From an uncultured Proteiniphilum sp. (GTDB taxonomy: Bacteria > Bacteroidota > Bacteroidia > Bacteroidales > Dysgonomonadaceae), in the NCBI GenBank assembly GCA_927407015.1, contig CAKMJT010000005.1, positions 1 to 64,000 of the forward strand: DNA of 64,000 nucleotides, read 5' to 3'. Below are positions 26,111 through 35,090 of this stretch, piece by piece. Position 1 is the stretch's first letter. Each line of letters begins with the position of its first letter. The position numbers and the translations under genes were made by a program. Under the pieces are notes generated by a model. The model saw only the letters and a program-made list of their open reading frames with translations. It had not been told where the DNA came from and made no database searches.

Positions 26111-27043
26111 ATGATGAAAGTATCAATCAATTATTTTCGACTAATGGTGGTTGTGTTCCTATTTGGTTGCATCAATCATGTTACTGCACAGAATGCCAAA
26201 GTCACTGTGCCAACCCTGAAACTGAACAACGGAATGGAGATGCCCCAGTTGGGGATAGGCACTTTTGCCATCTCGTACGAAGCTGCAAAGGAGGCTTGTC
26301 TGGAGGCATTCAGAAATGGTTTTCGTCACGTGGACTGTGCCACTGCATACCGTGTGGAGGGAGCCGTGGGTGAAGCAATGAAGGAAAGCGGTATACCGCG
26401 TGAGGAATTCTTTATTGCCAGCAAGTTATGGGTTTCCGACTATGCAGATGGTAATACATTGGAATCGATTGATAAAATTCTGGAACGCTTTCAGACCGAT
26501 TACATCGACCTGCTTTATATCCATCAACCAATTGGTGATTACATCGAGGCCTGGAAGGAGATGGAAAAAGCCGTTGCATCAGGGAAGGTGCGAGCGTTGG
26601 GAATCAGTAATTTTGACGCCAGCAAAGAACGCTTCCATGCTATTGCCGATCACATGAAGATCAAGCCTGTGGCGTTGCAAATCGAATGTCATCCCTATGC
26701 GCAGCGAAACGACATACGTGAGTGGGTAAAACCTTACAACATCATCATAGAGTGTTGGTATCCGCTGGGACATGGCGACAAGGGATTGTTATCCGACCCG
26801 GTGATCAAAAAAATTGCCGATGCTCATGATAAAAGCATTGCCCAGATTATACTCCGATGGCATATACAGGAGGGTTTCTCCGTAATTCCGGGAGCGACAA
26901 ATCCCGTTCATATCAGGGAAAACATCAGTATTTTCGACTTTGCGTTAAGCGATGAAGAAATGGCGACAATGCGCTCACTGAACAAGAACAAACGCTTCTT
27001 CAATGTGACACTGGAGCAGCTTGATAGCTGGGCTAACAGATAA
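26111..27043 (+). CDS. Exported aldo/keto reductase
   Basis: 310 residues. An N-terminal signal peptide (LMVVVFLFGCINHVTAQ) precedes a complete aldo/keto reductase of the 2,5-diketo-gluconate reductase type. It shows MPQLGIGTFAIS near 44, the Asp/Tyr pair in HVDCATAYRVEGAVG near 75, the Lys in FIASKLWV near 103, the His in LLYIHQPIG near 138, and the cofactor loop IPGATNPVHIREN. An exported NADP-dependent enzyme is unusual because free NADP is scarce outside the cytoplasm. Tight cofactor binding or export of a folded enzyme would be needed. It lies between two hydrolase genes. Confidence 0.85.
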   Translation: MMKVSINYFRLMVVVFLFGCINHVTAQNAKVTVPTLKLNNGMEMPQLGIGTFAISYEAAKEACLEAFRNGFRHVDCATAYRVEGAVGEAMKESGIPREEFFIASKLWVSDYADGNTLESIDKILERFQTDYIDLLYIHQPIGDYIEAWKEMEKAVASGKVRALGISNFDASKERFHAIADHMKIKPVALQIECHPYAQRNDIREWVKPYNIIIECWYPLGHGDKGLLSDPVIKKIADAHDKSIAQIILRWHIQEGFSVIPGATNPVHIRENISIFDFALSDEEMATMRSLNKNKRFFNVTLEQLDSWANR

Positions 27044-27053
27044 AAAGATAGAA

Positions 27054-28700
27054 ATGAAAAGAATAGTATCAGGTTTTATTTTATCAGTCGTTGTTTGTTC
27101 CCTGAATGCTCAACAGGCAAATGATATTGCTGAAATTGATGGACCCGTAATCAAAACATCTTCAGGTCAACTTCGGGGAGCATCTGTCGATGATGTGTCG
27201 GTTTTTAAAGGCATACCCTATGCTGCACCGCCGGTGGGTGAATATCGGTGGCGCCCGCCACAGCCTGTGATCCCCTGGGAAGGAGTACTGGATGCTCTGA
27301 CGTTTGGACCTGACTGCGCACAAGCTGGATGGGGTGCCGCTCCTGGTACCATCCGGGAAGGGACATCGGAAGATTGTCTCTACCTGAATCTATGGGTTCC
27401 GAAAGGAGCTAAACCGGAAAGCAAACTTCCGGTGATGGTTTGGATCCATGGGGGTGCTTTTGTGGGAGGCAGTGGCGCAGGCCCTGTCACGGCTGGTGAT
27501 GCGTTTGCCAAACAGGGTGTCATCCTGATGACCTTCAATTACCGGCTCGGGCGCCTGGGACACTTTGCTTTCCCTGCATTAACAGCAGAGCATCCTGATG
27601 AACCGAAAGGAAGTTATGCTTTTATGGACATGATTGCAGCGCTTCAATGGGTGCAGGAGAACATTGCTGCTTTTGGTGGTGACCCTGACAATGTAATAAT
27701 TTTTGGACAATCGGCCGGAGGGGTTGCGATACACTCACTGCTTACAATCCCCCAGGCAAACGGACTTTTCCACAAAGCAATCAGTCATTCCGGTGGCAGC
27801 AGGGATGGGGTGCTCACCGGCAGACCGATTAACACCGAAAACGCTGATCCCTTGTATCCTGTTTCAGCCGAAACCATCGGAGTCAATTTTGCCCGCAAAC
27901 AGGGTATTGCGGGTACGGATGCAGATGCACTGGCTAAGTTGCGTGCCCTGAGCGTAGAGGAGATTGTAGATGGTGGACAGGAAAATGATGGAGAGGGAGG
28001 CCCTCGAATTTATTCCGGTCCTATTCTCGATGGCAAACTGGTGGTTGAAACGGCAGAGAGTGCCTATAAGGCCGGCAGGCATCCAAGCGTTCCGCTCATC
28101 ACAGGGAGTTGCAGTGCCGAAATCGGGGGTAACTTTGTTAATTCAAGCAGCTCAAAAGAAGAACTGTTTTCTCTGTTCGGTGAACTGGAGGATGAAGCAA
28201 AAGCCGCCTATGACCTTTGGGAGGATAAAGAGTTCGCCGAGGTACAAACATTGTTTAACACCGACTGGGTGTGGGCCGAACCTGCCCGCTTTGCGGCAAG
28301 GATCTTTGCCGCCGGTGATACACCGGCTTATATCTTCCATTACGGTTATGTCCCTGCCAACATGCGGGAACGGATGCCCTATGGAGCCGGACACGGGGCT
28401 GAAATCGCCTATGTCTTTAACAACCTCAACAGTCGCCGGGGTACTGTTGAAACTACAGCGGTAGATGAAGAAGTGGCTCGTATCCTGAACACCTACTGGG
28501 CCAATTTTGCCAAAACAGGGAATCCCAATGGTGAAGGGTTGCCTGTATGGCCCAATTACGATACTGCAAAAGAAGAAATCTTAGACATCCAAGCGGATGG
28601 TAAAATTGTTGGCAAACCCGATCCCAGGAAATCAAGACTGGATGTGATTGAAAAGGCGTCCGAATGCAGGACTCGTATTCAGTCGAGAGGAGGTATTTGA
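27054..28700 (+). CDS. Exported type-B carboxylesterase
   Basis: About 548 residues. The start is set at 27054, which gives a clean signal peptide (KRIVSGFILSVVVCSLNAQ); the frame continues upstream into the preceding gene. Carboxylesterase signatures are clear: VFKGIPYAAPPVGEYRW near 45, EDCLYLNLWVP near 110, VWIHGGAF (oxyanion) near 130, FGQSAGGVA (nucleophile Ser near 221) and GAGHGAEIAYVF (catalytic His) near 445. It hydrolyses esters or amides of unknown nature in the periplasm. It is the last gene before a strong perfect dyad at 28762-28789. Confidence 0.9.
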   Translation: MKRIVSGFILSVVVCSLNAQQANDIAEIDGPVIKTSSGQLRGASVDDVSVFKGIPYAAPPVGEYRWRPPQPVIPWEGVLDALTFGPDCAQAGWGAAPGTIREGTSEDCLYLNLWVPKGAKPESKLPVMVWIHGGAFVGGSGAGPVTAGDAFAKQGVILMTFNYRLGRLGHFAFPALTAEHPDEPKGSYAFMDMIAALQWVQENIAAFGGDPDNVIIFGQSAGGVAIHSLLTIPQANGLFHKAISHSGGSRDGVLTGRPINTENADPLYPVSAETIGVNFARKQGIAGTDADALAKLRALSVEEIVDGGQENDGEGGPRIYSGPILDGKLVVETAESAYKAGRHPSVPLITGSCSAEIGGNFVNSSSSKEELFSLFGELEDEAKAAYDLWEDKEFAEVQTLFNTDWVWAEPARFAARIFAAGDTPAYIFHYGYVPANMRERMPYGAGHGAEIAYVFNNLNSRRGTVETTAVDEEVARILNTYWANFAKTGNPNGEGLPVWPNYDTAKEEILDIQADGKIVGKPDPRKSRLDVIEKASECRTRIQSRGGI

Positions 28701-28761
28701 ACCAGCATCGGTTAGTATGGATCACAAAACATTGTCAGTCGAACTATTTCGATCAGTGAAC

Positions 28762-28789
28762 ACAGAGCTAAAACTTGTTTTAGCTCTGT
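28762..28789. terminator. Perfect 13-bp dyad after the carboxylesterase gene
   Basis: ACAGAGCTAAAAC (28762-28774) and GTTTTAGCTCTGT (28777-28789) are separated by only TT. It lies 62 bases after the esterase stop and 88 before the CMD-cupin gene. There is no strong T-run, so it may be a terminator-like hairpin or an internal processing or attenuation site separating the last gene of the cluster. Confidence 0.55.
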
Positions 28790-28876
28790 TGAACGTAGTA
28801 ATAATCTAACTTCAGTAAATATTTAGCTGAATACGCAGCATACGAAACTTGAATTATTAGAATAAATAGCAAGCAA

Positions 28877-30028
28877 ATGAGAGAGAAGATGATTCGTGCT
28901 TTCACCGTTTTGATGATCGTTTTTTGTGTGACAGGAAACCTGAATGCCCAAAATAGGAGAGGAGATAATGATACGTTGAGTGTAAAGCAACAAAGCCTGA
29001 TTCCGATTGCAGCATACACGGCAAAAGGTGAATTGCAGCAGTTGAAAACAGCACTGAACGAAGGGTTGGATGCCGGACTAACGGTGAATGAGGTAAAAGA
29101 AGCGATGGTTCATCTCTATGCATATTGTGGATTTCCCCGCAGCATCCGGGGTCTACAAACACTCATGGAAGTGCTTGATGAGCGCAAAGAAAAGGGGATA
29201 ACGGATGAAGTGGGGAACGATGCTTCACCCATAAATGAGGAGAGGAGTAAGTACGAACGGGGCAAAGAGATCCTGGAAGCATTGACCGGTGTCCCGCAAT
29301 CAGACACCCGGAGTGGTTATGCTGCTTTTGCCCCTGTTATTGAAATATTCCTGAAAGAACATTTGTTTGCCGATATTTTTGAGCGTGATGTATTGACGTT
29401 TGCTGAGCGTGAATTGGTTACCATATCCGTACTCAGTAGCATCGGCAGGGCTGAGCCCATGTTGCGTTCGCATTTGAATATTTGCCTGCATCTTGGATTC
29501 ACACCCGGCCAGTTAAATGAATTCATCGGAATCATACAAGAGAAAATGGGTAAAAAAGAAGCCCGGGAGGCTCAGTCTGTTTTGAATGAACTGTTGAATG
29601 CCGGTATAAAAGGGAACAGTGGAGAAGATACCTTTCAAAATGAATCATGGTCGTCCAAAGGCAGCTTGACAAACAGTCCCAATTTTACCGGGACAGTGTG
29701 GTTGAACATGCTGGGAACTACGGAAAATGGGTTGCATGCCAGCGTAGGCAATGTCACCTTTGCTCCGGGAGCAAGGACACACTGGCATGCACACCCCGGT
29801 GGCCAGATCCTTTTTATCACAAAAGGAGAGGGGGTCTATCAGGCTAAAGGACAACCCGCCCGATTCTTACAGAAAGGCGATTATGTGGAAATACCTCCGG
29901 ATATCGTGCATTGGCATGGTGCCACACCCGATAGTGAGTTTGCACACATTGCCGTGAGCCTGAATACCGATTTGGGAGGAGCGGTATGGTCAGGTCCCGT
30001 TACAGAGAATGCATATGATCTGAAATAG
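28877..30028 (+). CDS. Exported carboxymuconolactone decarboxylase-like and cupin fusion protein
   Basis: 383 residues with a signal peptide (IRAFTVLMIVFCVTGNLNAQ). There are two CMD/AhpD-like helical domains: about 40-115 (EAMVHLYAYCGFPRSIRGLQ) and about 150-240 (LVTISVLSSIGRAEPMLRSH, HLGFTPGQLNEFI). A C-terminal cupin (about 270-375) holds the metal-binding motif THWHAHPGGQ, EGVYQ, and HWHGATP. CMD-cupin fusions accompany aldo/keto reductase and hydrolase genes in many Bacteroidota and are thought to act on small cyclic or oxidised compounds. The first CMD domain lacks an obvious CxxC peroxidase pair. It is probably part of the AraC-linked cluster. Confidence 0.85.
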   Translation: MREKMIRAFTVLMIVFCVTGNLNAQNRRGDNDTLSVKQQSLIPIAAYTAKGELQQLKTALNEGLDAGLTVNEVKEAMVHLYAYCGFPRSIRGLQTLMEVLDERKEKGITDEVGNDASPINEERSKYERGKEILEALTGVPQSDTRSGYAAFAPVIEIFLKEHLFADIFERDVLTFAERELVTISVLSSIGRAEPMLRSHLNICLHLGFTPGQLNEFIGIIQEKMGKKEAREAQSVLNELLNAGIKGNSGEDTFQNESWSSKGSLTNSPNFTGTVWLNMLGTTENGLHASVGNVTFAPGARTHWHAHPGGQILFITKGEGVYQAKGQPARFLQKGDYVEIPPDIVHWHGATPDSEFAHIAVSLNTDLGGAVWSGPVTENAYDLK

Positions 30029-30213
30029 GCAATGTTTCGGATGCAGTTCCCTGTATGCAGTTATACAGTTGGAAATGATCTGTTCTCTTTATTTTGATCA
30101 TATTTCCGGTTAACAACATTCGAATATGTAAAAAATCAGTTATTTTTACGTTGTAATCTCACAGGGTGGGATTTGAATGAATCATTGGATTAAATTTACC
30201 TAAAAATTGAAGT

Positions 30214-30594
30214 ATGGGATTATTTTCGGCATTACTTGGAAACGCAGGAGCGGTTAGCCAGGAAGAATTGGAGAAAAAGTACGGTCAGCTGCTGACTGAA
30301 TCAGAAGAAATAGAAGTGGGCTTCAAGCTCATTCGTGACACATTTATCTTCACGAATAAACGGCTCATTATGGTAGATGTACAGGGTGTTACCGGGAAAA
30401 AAAGAGAATACAAATCAATCAACTATAAGAGCATTTCCCGGTTCAGCATTGAGACTGCCGGTACTTTCGACCTGGAAGCGGAATTGAAAATCTGGATTTC
30501 CAGCGAAACGGAACCAAGCATCAGGAAGCAGTTTAATAAGTCGGTGAATGTCTATGATGTCCAGAAAGTGCTTGCTCATCATGTGCTTGGATAA
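30214..30594 (+). CDS. Bacterial PH-domain protein
   Basis: A 126-residue cytoplasmic protein consisting almost entirely of a bacterial pleckstrin-homology (bPH) domain. It shows LLTESEEIEVGFKLIRDTFIFTNKRLIMVDVQGVTGKK (positions about 26-64), SISRFSIETAGTFDLEAELKIWI and a C-terminal helix. Such single-domain proteins occur across Bacteria and form oligomeric rings; function is unknown. It stands alone between the CMD-cupin gene and the CbpA/CbpM pair. There are no membrane segments. Confidence 0.8.
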   Translation: MGLFSALLGNAGAVSQEELEKKYGQLLTESEEIEVGFKLIRDTFIFTNKRLIMVDVQGVTGKKREYKSINYKSISRFSIETAGTFDLEAELKIWISSETEPSIRKQFNKSVNVYDVQKVLAHHVLG

Positions 30595-30651
30595 TACTTT
30601 GCGAACAAATAGTTTCAGGATGTCAGTCTGTTGTTAAACTGTCCACACAAA

Positions 30652-31581
30652 ATGCCATACATCGATTATTACAAGATTCTGGGCGTCGGCAGGAATGCAT
30701 CGGCGGATGAGATCAAAAAGGCTTATCGCAAGCTGGCACGTAAGATGCATCCCGACCTGAATCCGAACGACAAAGAGGCGCACAGGAAATTTCAGGAACT
30801 GAACGAGGCCAATGAGGTGCTCAGCGACCCGGAGAAAAGAGCCCAATACGATAAGTACGGTGAAAACTGGAAACATGGAGAGGAGTACGAGAAAGCACAA
30901 CAGCAGTATCAGCAGCAAAGAAGTCAGCAACAATGGAGCAATCAGGGTGGACAGACTTTTTATACCGAAGGGGATTTTTCGGATGACGATTTCTCCGACT
31001 TTTTCCATTCCATGTTCGGCAGCGGCTTCAACCGGCGATCAGGCGGAGCCGCCAGCCGTAACCGCTTCAAGGGTGGCGACTACCAGGCCGGGTTACGCCT
31101 GACGCTCCGTCAGGCCAGGCAGACGCATCAGCAGACACTGGTGATAAACGGCAAAAATGTGCGTATCACCATTCCCGCAGGGGTATCCGACGGACAGAAG
31201 ATCAAGCTGGCAGGCTACGGTCAGCCGGGAGTGAACGGCGGGCCCGGCGGGGATCTCTATATCACCTTCACCATTGAGGATGATCCTGCCTTCAAACGGC
31301 TCAACGATGACTTGTATACCGAAGTGCCGATCGACCTCTACACGGCTGTACTGGGTGGAGAAGCAATGATCGATACCCTCGACGGACAGGTGAAAATGAG
31401 CATCAAACCCGGTACGCAGCCCAATGCGAAGTTGCGGCTGAAGGGCAAGGGTTTTCCGGTATATAAAAAGGAAGGCCGCTTCGGGGATTTGTTTGTGACG
31501 CTGAAGGTGCAGTTGCCCGATCATCTTTCTGATAAGGAGAAAGCATTATTCACCGAATTGGCGAAATTAAGGAAACAATGA
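30652..31581 (+). CDS. cbpA: J-domain co-chaperone, CbpA-like
   Basis: About 310 residues when started at [12 protein letters not shown] (30652); the frame extends to a TTG at 30631. An N-terminal J domain (about 1-70) carries the HPD motif in [12 protein letters not shown] near 33. A Gly/Gln-rich linker and a substrate-binding double beta-barrel C-terminal region follow (about 145-305; [18 protein letters not shown]). The zinc-finger of DnaJ is absent, marking the CbpA (DnaJ class B) type. It stimulates Hsp70 ATPase. The CbpM gene overlaps its stop by four bases (ATGA), so the two are translationally coupled. Confidence 0.93.
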   Translation: MPYIDYYKILGVGRNASADEIKKAYRKLARKMHPDLNPNDKEAHRKFQELNEANEVLSDPEKRAQYDKYGENWKHGEEYEKAQQQYQQQRSQQQWSNQGGQTFYTEGDFSDDDFSDFFHSMFGSGFNRRSGGAASRNRFKGGDYQAGLRLTLRQARQTHQQTLVINGKNVRITIPAGVSDGQKIKLAGYGQPGVNGGPGGDLYITFTIEDDPAFKRLNDDLYTEVPIDLYTAVLGGEAMIDTLDGQVKMSIKPGTQPNAKLRLKGKGFPVYKKEGRFGDLFVTLKVQLPDHLSDKEKALFTELAKLRKQ

Positions 31582-31871
31582 GCGGAAACAGATTACGATA
31601 CAGCGAATGTCTGAGAATCTATGAGGTGGAGGAAACCTTCATTGCGTCACTCCATGAAGTGGGATTGATCCGGGTGATTGATCTGGACGACGACCGGTTT
31701 ATCGAGTACGAAGATCTCTCTGACCTGGAACAGTTTATCCGGTGGTATTATGAGATGGATATCAACGTGGAGGGTATCGATGCCCTTCGCCATATGCTGC
31801 AAAGAGTGCGCTCTTTGCAATCGGAGATAGCACAGCTGCGTCATGAATTACAGTTTTATAAGTCCCAGTAG
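31578..31871 (+). CDS. cbpM: Chaperone modulator CbpM
   Basis: A 97-residue MerR-like modulator that binds the J domain of CbpA and inhibits it. It shows [20 protein letters not shown] (HTH-like start), [19 protein letters not shown], then a C-terminal helical segment ([22 protein letters not shown]). It overlaps the cbpA stop by four bases and immediately follows it, as usual in this pair. Normal length. Confidence 0.9.
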   Translation: MSGNRLRYSECLRIYEVEETFIASLHEVGLIRVIDLDDDRFIEYEDLSDLEQFIRWYYEMDINVEGIDALRHMLQRVRSLQSEIAQLRHELQFYKSQ

Positions 31872-31914
31872 TCATACACGGTAAAGATGGTTATTTCCAC
31901 AAGGCAGCTGATTG

Positions 31915-32258
31915 ATGACTGAACCCCAAATGACAGAAGATAACAAACTGCTCTATTATATTAAAAAGTGGACGGAAATATCTCCGGAAGATGAGCCGGT
32001 TATCCTGTCCGCTTTTGAACCGTGTTCCATCAGGAAAAAGGAAAATCTGCCGGTATCGGGCAAAACCTGCAAATACCTGTATTTTATCACCATAGGCTGT
32101 CTGCGCTCTTATTATATCGATTCAAAAGGAACAGAACACATCTACCAGATCAGGATGGACAACAGTTGGATCAGTTACCTGGAAAGTTTCTTCACACAAT
32201 CACCTTCCAAATACAATATTGAAGCTCTGGAAGACACACTGATGCTGCGTATTTCCTT
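31915..32258 (+). pseudogene. Crp/Fnr-family regulator, N-terminal part only
   Basis: The frame from 31915 (or 31930) reads as the cyclic-nucleotide-binding-like domain of Bacteroidota Crp/Fnr regulators (KYLYFITIGCLRSYYIDSKG, IDYQIR-type strand, DSFTQSPSKYNIEALED). After EDTLMLRISF it stops resembling the family, and the remaining frame runs out of phase through the YceI tail to a stop at 32391. The C-terminal helix-turn-helix is missing, so it cannot bind DNA. The junction with the YceI remnant lies near 32258. Confidence 0.75.
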
Positions 32259-32789
32259 TCAACGACTCTCTCGGCATGGGCACAAAAAAGTGAAATTGAC
32301 CTGTCCAAATCACAGGTGCTATGGACCGGTAAAAAAATCGGCGGCGCACACAATGGAAAAATTCAGTTACAGAGCGGATCTTTTGCGTTAAAAAATGGTG
32401 AGATGGTAAGCGGGAACGTGGTGATTGACATGAACAGCATCACCAATGACGACTTGAAAGATGCCGGTTACAACAAGCAACTGGTGGATTATTTGAAATC
32501 GGACGATTTCTTTGGTGTGAACAATCATCCCACCGCTACATTTACAATAACCAGAGCTGGTCAATTTAAGGCAGACAAAGCGCTCGTCACGGGCTTGCTG
32601 ACAATCAAGGGAAAGACGGAAAAGATATCGTTTGTGGTCAACAGAAAAGAAAATGTTTACTCGACACAACTGAAGGTCGACCGCTCAAAATTTGGTGTGC
32701 GCTACGGATCCAAGTCATTCTTTAACAACCTGGGTGACAAAGTGATTGACGACAACTTCACGCTGGACATCAAACTGATCCTGAAATAA
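32259..32789 (+). pseudogene. YceI-family protein, lacking its start and signal peptide
   Basis: The frame ending at 32789 has a typical YceI lipocalin-like body (LSAWAQKSEIDLSKSQVLWT, DGFFGVNNHPTATF-type core, DRSKFGVRYGSKSFFNNLGD, IDDNFTLDIKLIL). The first half of the signal peptide is absent. In this frame the upstream codons run into a TGA at 32220-32222 with no usable ATG. The body is otherwise intact, so the loss is recent or expression is from an internal start. The 5' part was replaced by the Crp/Fnr fragment. Confidence 0.75.
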
Positions 32790-32890
32790 AACAATACGTC
32801 CGGAATCGTTGTTTATTTACGGGGGTGAACGACAAATCATGTCGGTGGACAAGTAGTACGAAATTAAAACTTACCTAAAAAACAAAACAG

Positions 32891-33733
32891 ATGAAAATAG
32901 CAGTAACAGGAGCAACCGGGCAATTGGGTACCCTTGTGGTGGAAGCATTAAAAAAGAGAGTTCCCACTGAAAATATCGTGGCGCTGGTTCGTACACCGGC
33001 GAAAGCATCGGCTCTGGGTGTGGAAGTACGCACCTTTGATTATAACCATCCAGCAGTGATGACAGAAGCACTTGCCGGGATAGACCGGCTGGTGCTAATC
33101 TCAGGCAACGAAATTGGCCAGCGGGCCAACCAGCATTTTAATGTGGTTGAGGCAGCCGGTAAGGCCGGTGTGAAATGGATCGTTTACACCAGCCTGCTGC
33201 ATGCCGACTCCTCCACATTGAATCTGGCCAATGAGCATATGACGACGGAAGAAGCGATAAAAGCTTCCGGTATCGATTTCACCATCCTGCGCAATGGCTG
33301 GTATACCGAAAACTATACCGGCTCCATTGGCGGCGCACTGGCCGGAGGTGCCTTTATTGGCAGTGCCGGCAACGGAAAAATATCCTCTGCCGCCCGTGCC
33401 GATTATGCCGAAGCGGCAGCAGTGGTTGTGACCGACGTGATCCACAAGGGAAAAGTGTACGAATTAGCCGGAGACTCCTATTATACGCTGGCCGACCTGG
33501 CGACCGAGATCTCAAACCAGACCGGTAAAAATATACCCTATAAAAACCTGACGGAATCTGAATATACACGGATACTGGAGAGTTTTGAGATCCCCGGTGA
33601 TCTTGCCGCTGCCATCGCCAGCTGAGATGTTTCGGCATCCAAGGATGATCTGTTTGATGATTCCCGTCAGCTCTCCGCATTGATTGGCAGGCCAACCACT
33701 CCCCTGGCTGAATCAGTGAAGACTGCCTTATAG
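32891..33733 (+). pseudogene. QorB-like NAD(P)H quinone oxidoreductase interrupted by a TGA
   Basis: The intact part (32891-33625) shows an atypical SDR/NmrA fold: MKIAVTGATGQLGTLVVEAL (NADP loop), TSLLHADSSTLNLANEHMTT, ILRNGWYTENY, and IPYKNLTESEYTRILESF. The stop TGA at 33623-33625 follows EIPGDLAAAIAS. The same frame continues with DVSASKDDLFDDSRQL and SALIGRPTTPLAESVKTAL to a TAG at 33731-33733, which is exactly the C-terminal end of QorB. The full-length frame is 281 codons with the TGA at codon 245. The protein may still fold without its last helices. Confidence 0.85.
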
Positions 33734-33782
33734 GTGCTGCTGTATCTGCCAGAGTAGCCGGACGTGGCGAATCAGAAAATCA

Positions 33783-35090
33783 TCAGTCACCTAGGGTGAA
33801 CCGCAGGCCGAGTCTCAGGTTGAAATGGAAGGGGTCGTCCTTGTAAATGGTCTCTAACGCACTGCCGTTCTTAAAATACCAGGCAATACCGGGTTCAGCA
33901 TAAAGACCAATGTAATGTGAAATCTGATACTCCAACCCGATTGCTGTATTGACGGACCATTGCAACTCTTTCGAAGATATTTTCTCCCGGGTACTGATTT
34001 CCAACTCATTGTCGAGATAATAGTCTGAAGACAACCTGCCTGCCACGTTCTTTTCTACCAGCTCGCCCGCAGAGAGATAGGTCGCAATTTTCGGGTTCTG
34101 CCAGATTGTGTATGCGACGTTGAGCGGTACACCCAGGTAATGCAGCGTCTGGCGGTCATTATAGTAATAATTGCCGCTTCCCGAGCGTAGCTCTGACGAC
34201 AGTTGCGTGTAGGTTAATCCGCTGGCTACACTCCATCGTTCGTTGAAGTTGTATCGTAAAGTGAAGCCAAATGTAACGGGTTGATGATGTTCCACATCCG
34301 TATATACCTGCTCCCTGATGTGATTGGAAATAAAACCATACTGTTCCTCCACTGTTTCTGTCAGTGCAAAGGTGCCGTATCCGGAATAGGTTTCTGCGGC
34401 ACCGGAGGGAACATTGGACACGGAGAGATTGGTCTGCCATCGGGAATGATCTGGAGGTCGCCCTGGTAATGACATGGCGAATAAGGGATCACCGCTCTTG
34501 TTGAAATCCAAAGCAGACTGGTTCTGATCCTGACCTGTAAAATCCTCACTGGTCTTCTCCGGTTCCGGGTTGATTGCTTCCTTTGCTGCAGGCGGGCCCG
34601 CATTGTCATCGTTTTCACCTGCCTGGCCGGCTCTATTTTCATTTTCCCATTCCGTGCCTGTTATTTCTTCATCCCGGCTCCCGGCAAGCAGGATGTCGGG
34701 TACATGGAAGGATGGTTGTCGTTTCGATACCGGTTGGCTGCCCCGGGAGAGGGTGACCGGTGCTTCTTTGTCTGTCATTCCGGTTTCCGCGATCGGTTGT
34801 TCCTGCTGAGGAGTGATTGGGGTACTTTTCCCGGTGAACACTGCGTCGGGCTGATTATCTGAAGGGCTGCGCCAGACGGTCAACAACAGCATCGTTGCCA
34901 CCGCGGCCACCACAGCCATTGCTCCGATACATCTGCCCCACACCCGAAGTTTACGGTTCCGGTTGAGTACGCCACCCATCCTCCCGGCAGTAAAACGTTG
35001 CTCAATGCCTTCCCACACCCCTTCAGGTGCAGGCTCCTCGTGACCCTTCATCCGGTCGCGCAGGTTATCTTGCCATTGATCGTTCATCAT
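33783..35090 (-). CDS. Anti-sigma-type membrane protein fused to a beta-barrel
   Basis: 435 residues. An N-terminal cytoplasmic segment (QWQDNLRDRMKGHEEPAPEGVWEGIEQRF, about 4-32) is of the kind found in anti-sigma proteins. It is followed by one membrane segment (about 50-72, GAMAVVAAVATMLLLTVW), a long low-complexity Pro/Gln/Asn-rich linker and a C-terminal outer-membrane-barrel-like domain (about 250-435, ending LRLGLRFTLGD). The start lies inside the end of the ECF sigma gene (26 bases overlap), so the two are coupled. It is most likely the cognate anti-sigma or membrane sensor. The envelope-spanning topology is unusual and inferred. Confidence 0.75.
   Translation of the reverse strand: MMNDQWQDNLRDRMKGHEEPAPEGVWEGIEQRFTAGRMGGVLNRNRKLRVWGRCIGAMAVVAAVATMLLLTVWRSPSDNQPDAVFTGKSTPITPQQEQPIAETGMTDKEAPVTLSRGSQPVSKRQPSFHVPDILLAGSRDEEITGTEWENENRAGQAGENDDNAGPPAAKEAINPEPEKTSEDFTGQDQNQSALDFNKSGDPLFAMSLPGRPPDHSRWQTNLSVSNVPSGAAETYSGYGTFALTETVEEQYGFISNHIREQVYTDVEHHQPVTFGFTLRYNFNERWSVASGLTYTQLSSELRSGSGNYYYNDRQTLHYLGVPLNVAYTIWQNPKIATYLSAGELVEKNVAGRLSSDYYLDNELEISTREKISSKELQWSVNTAIGLEYQISHYIGLYAEPGIAWYFKNGSALETIYKDDPFHFNLRLGLRFTLGD

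Noticed and set aside
33623-33625. TGA in QorB as a selenocysteine codon
   Set aside because: QorB has no Cys or selenocysteine at this position, no SECIS-like hairpin is apparent directly after it, and other genes nearby are plainly decayed.
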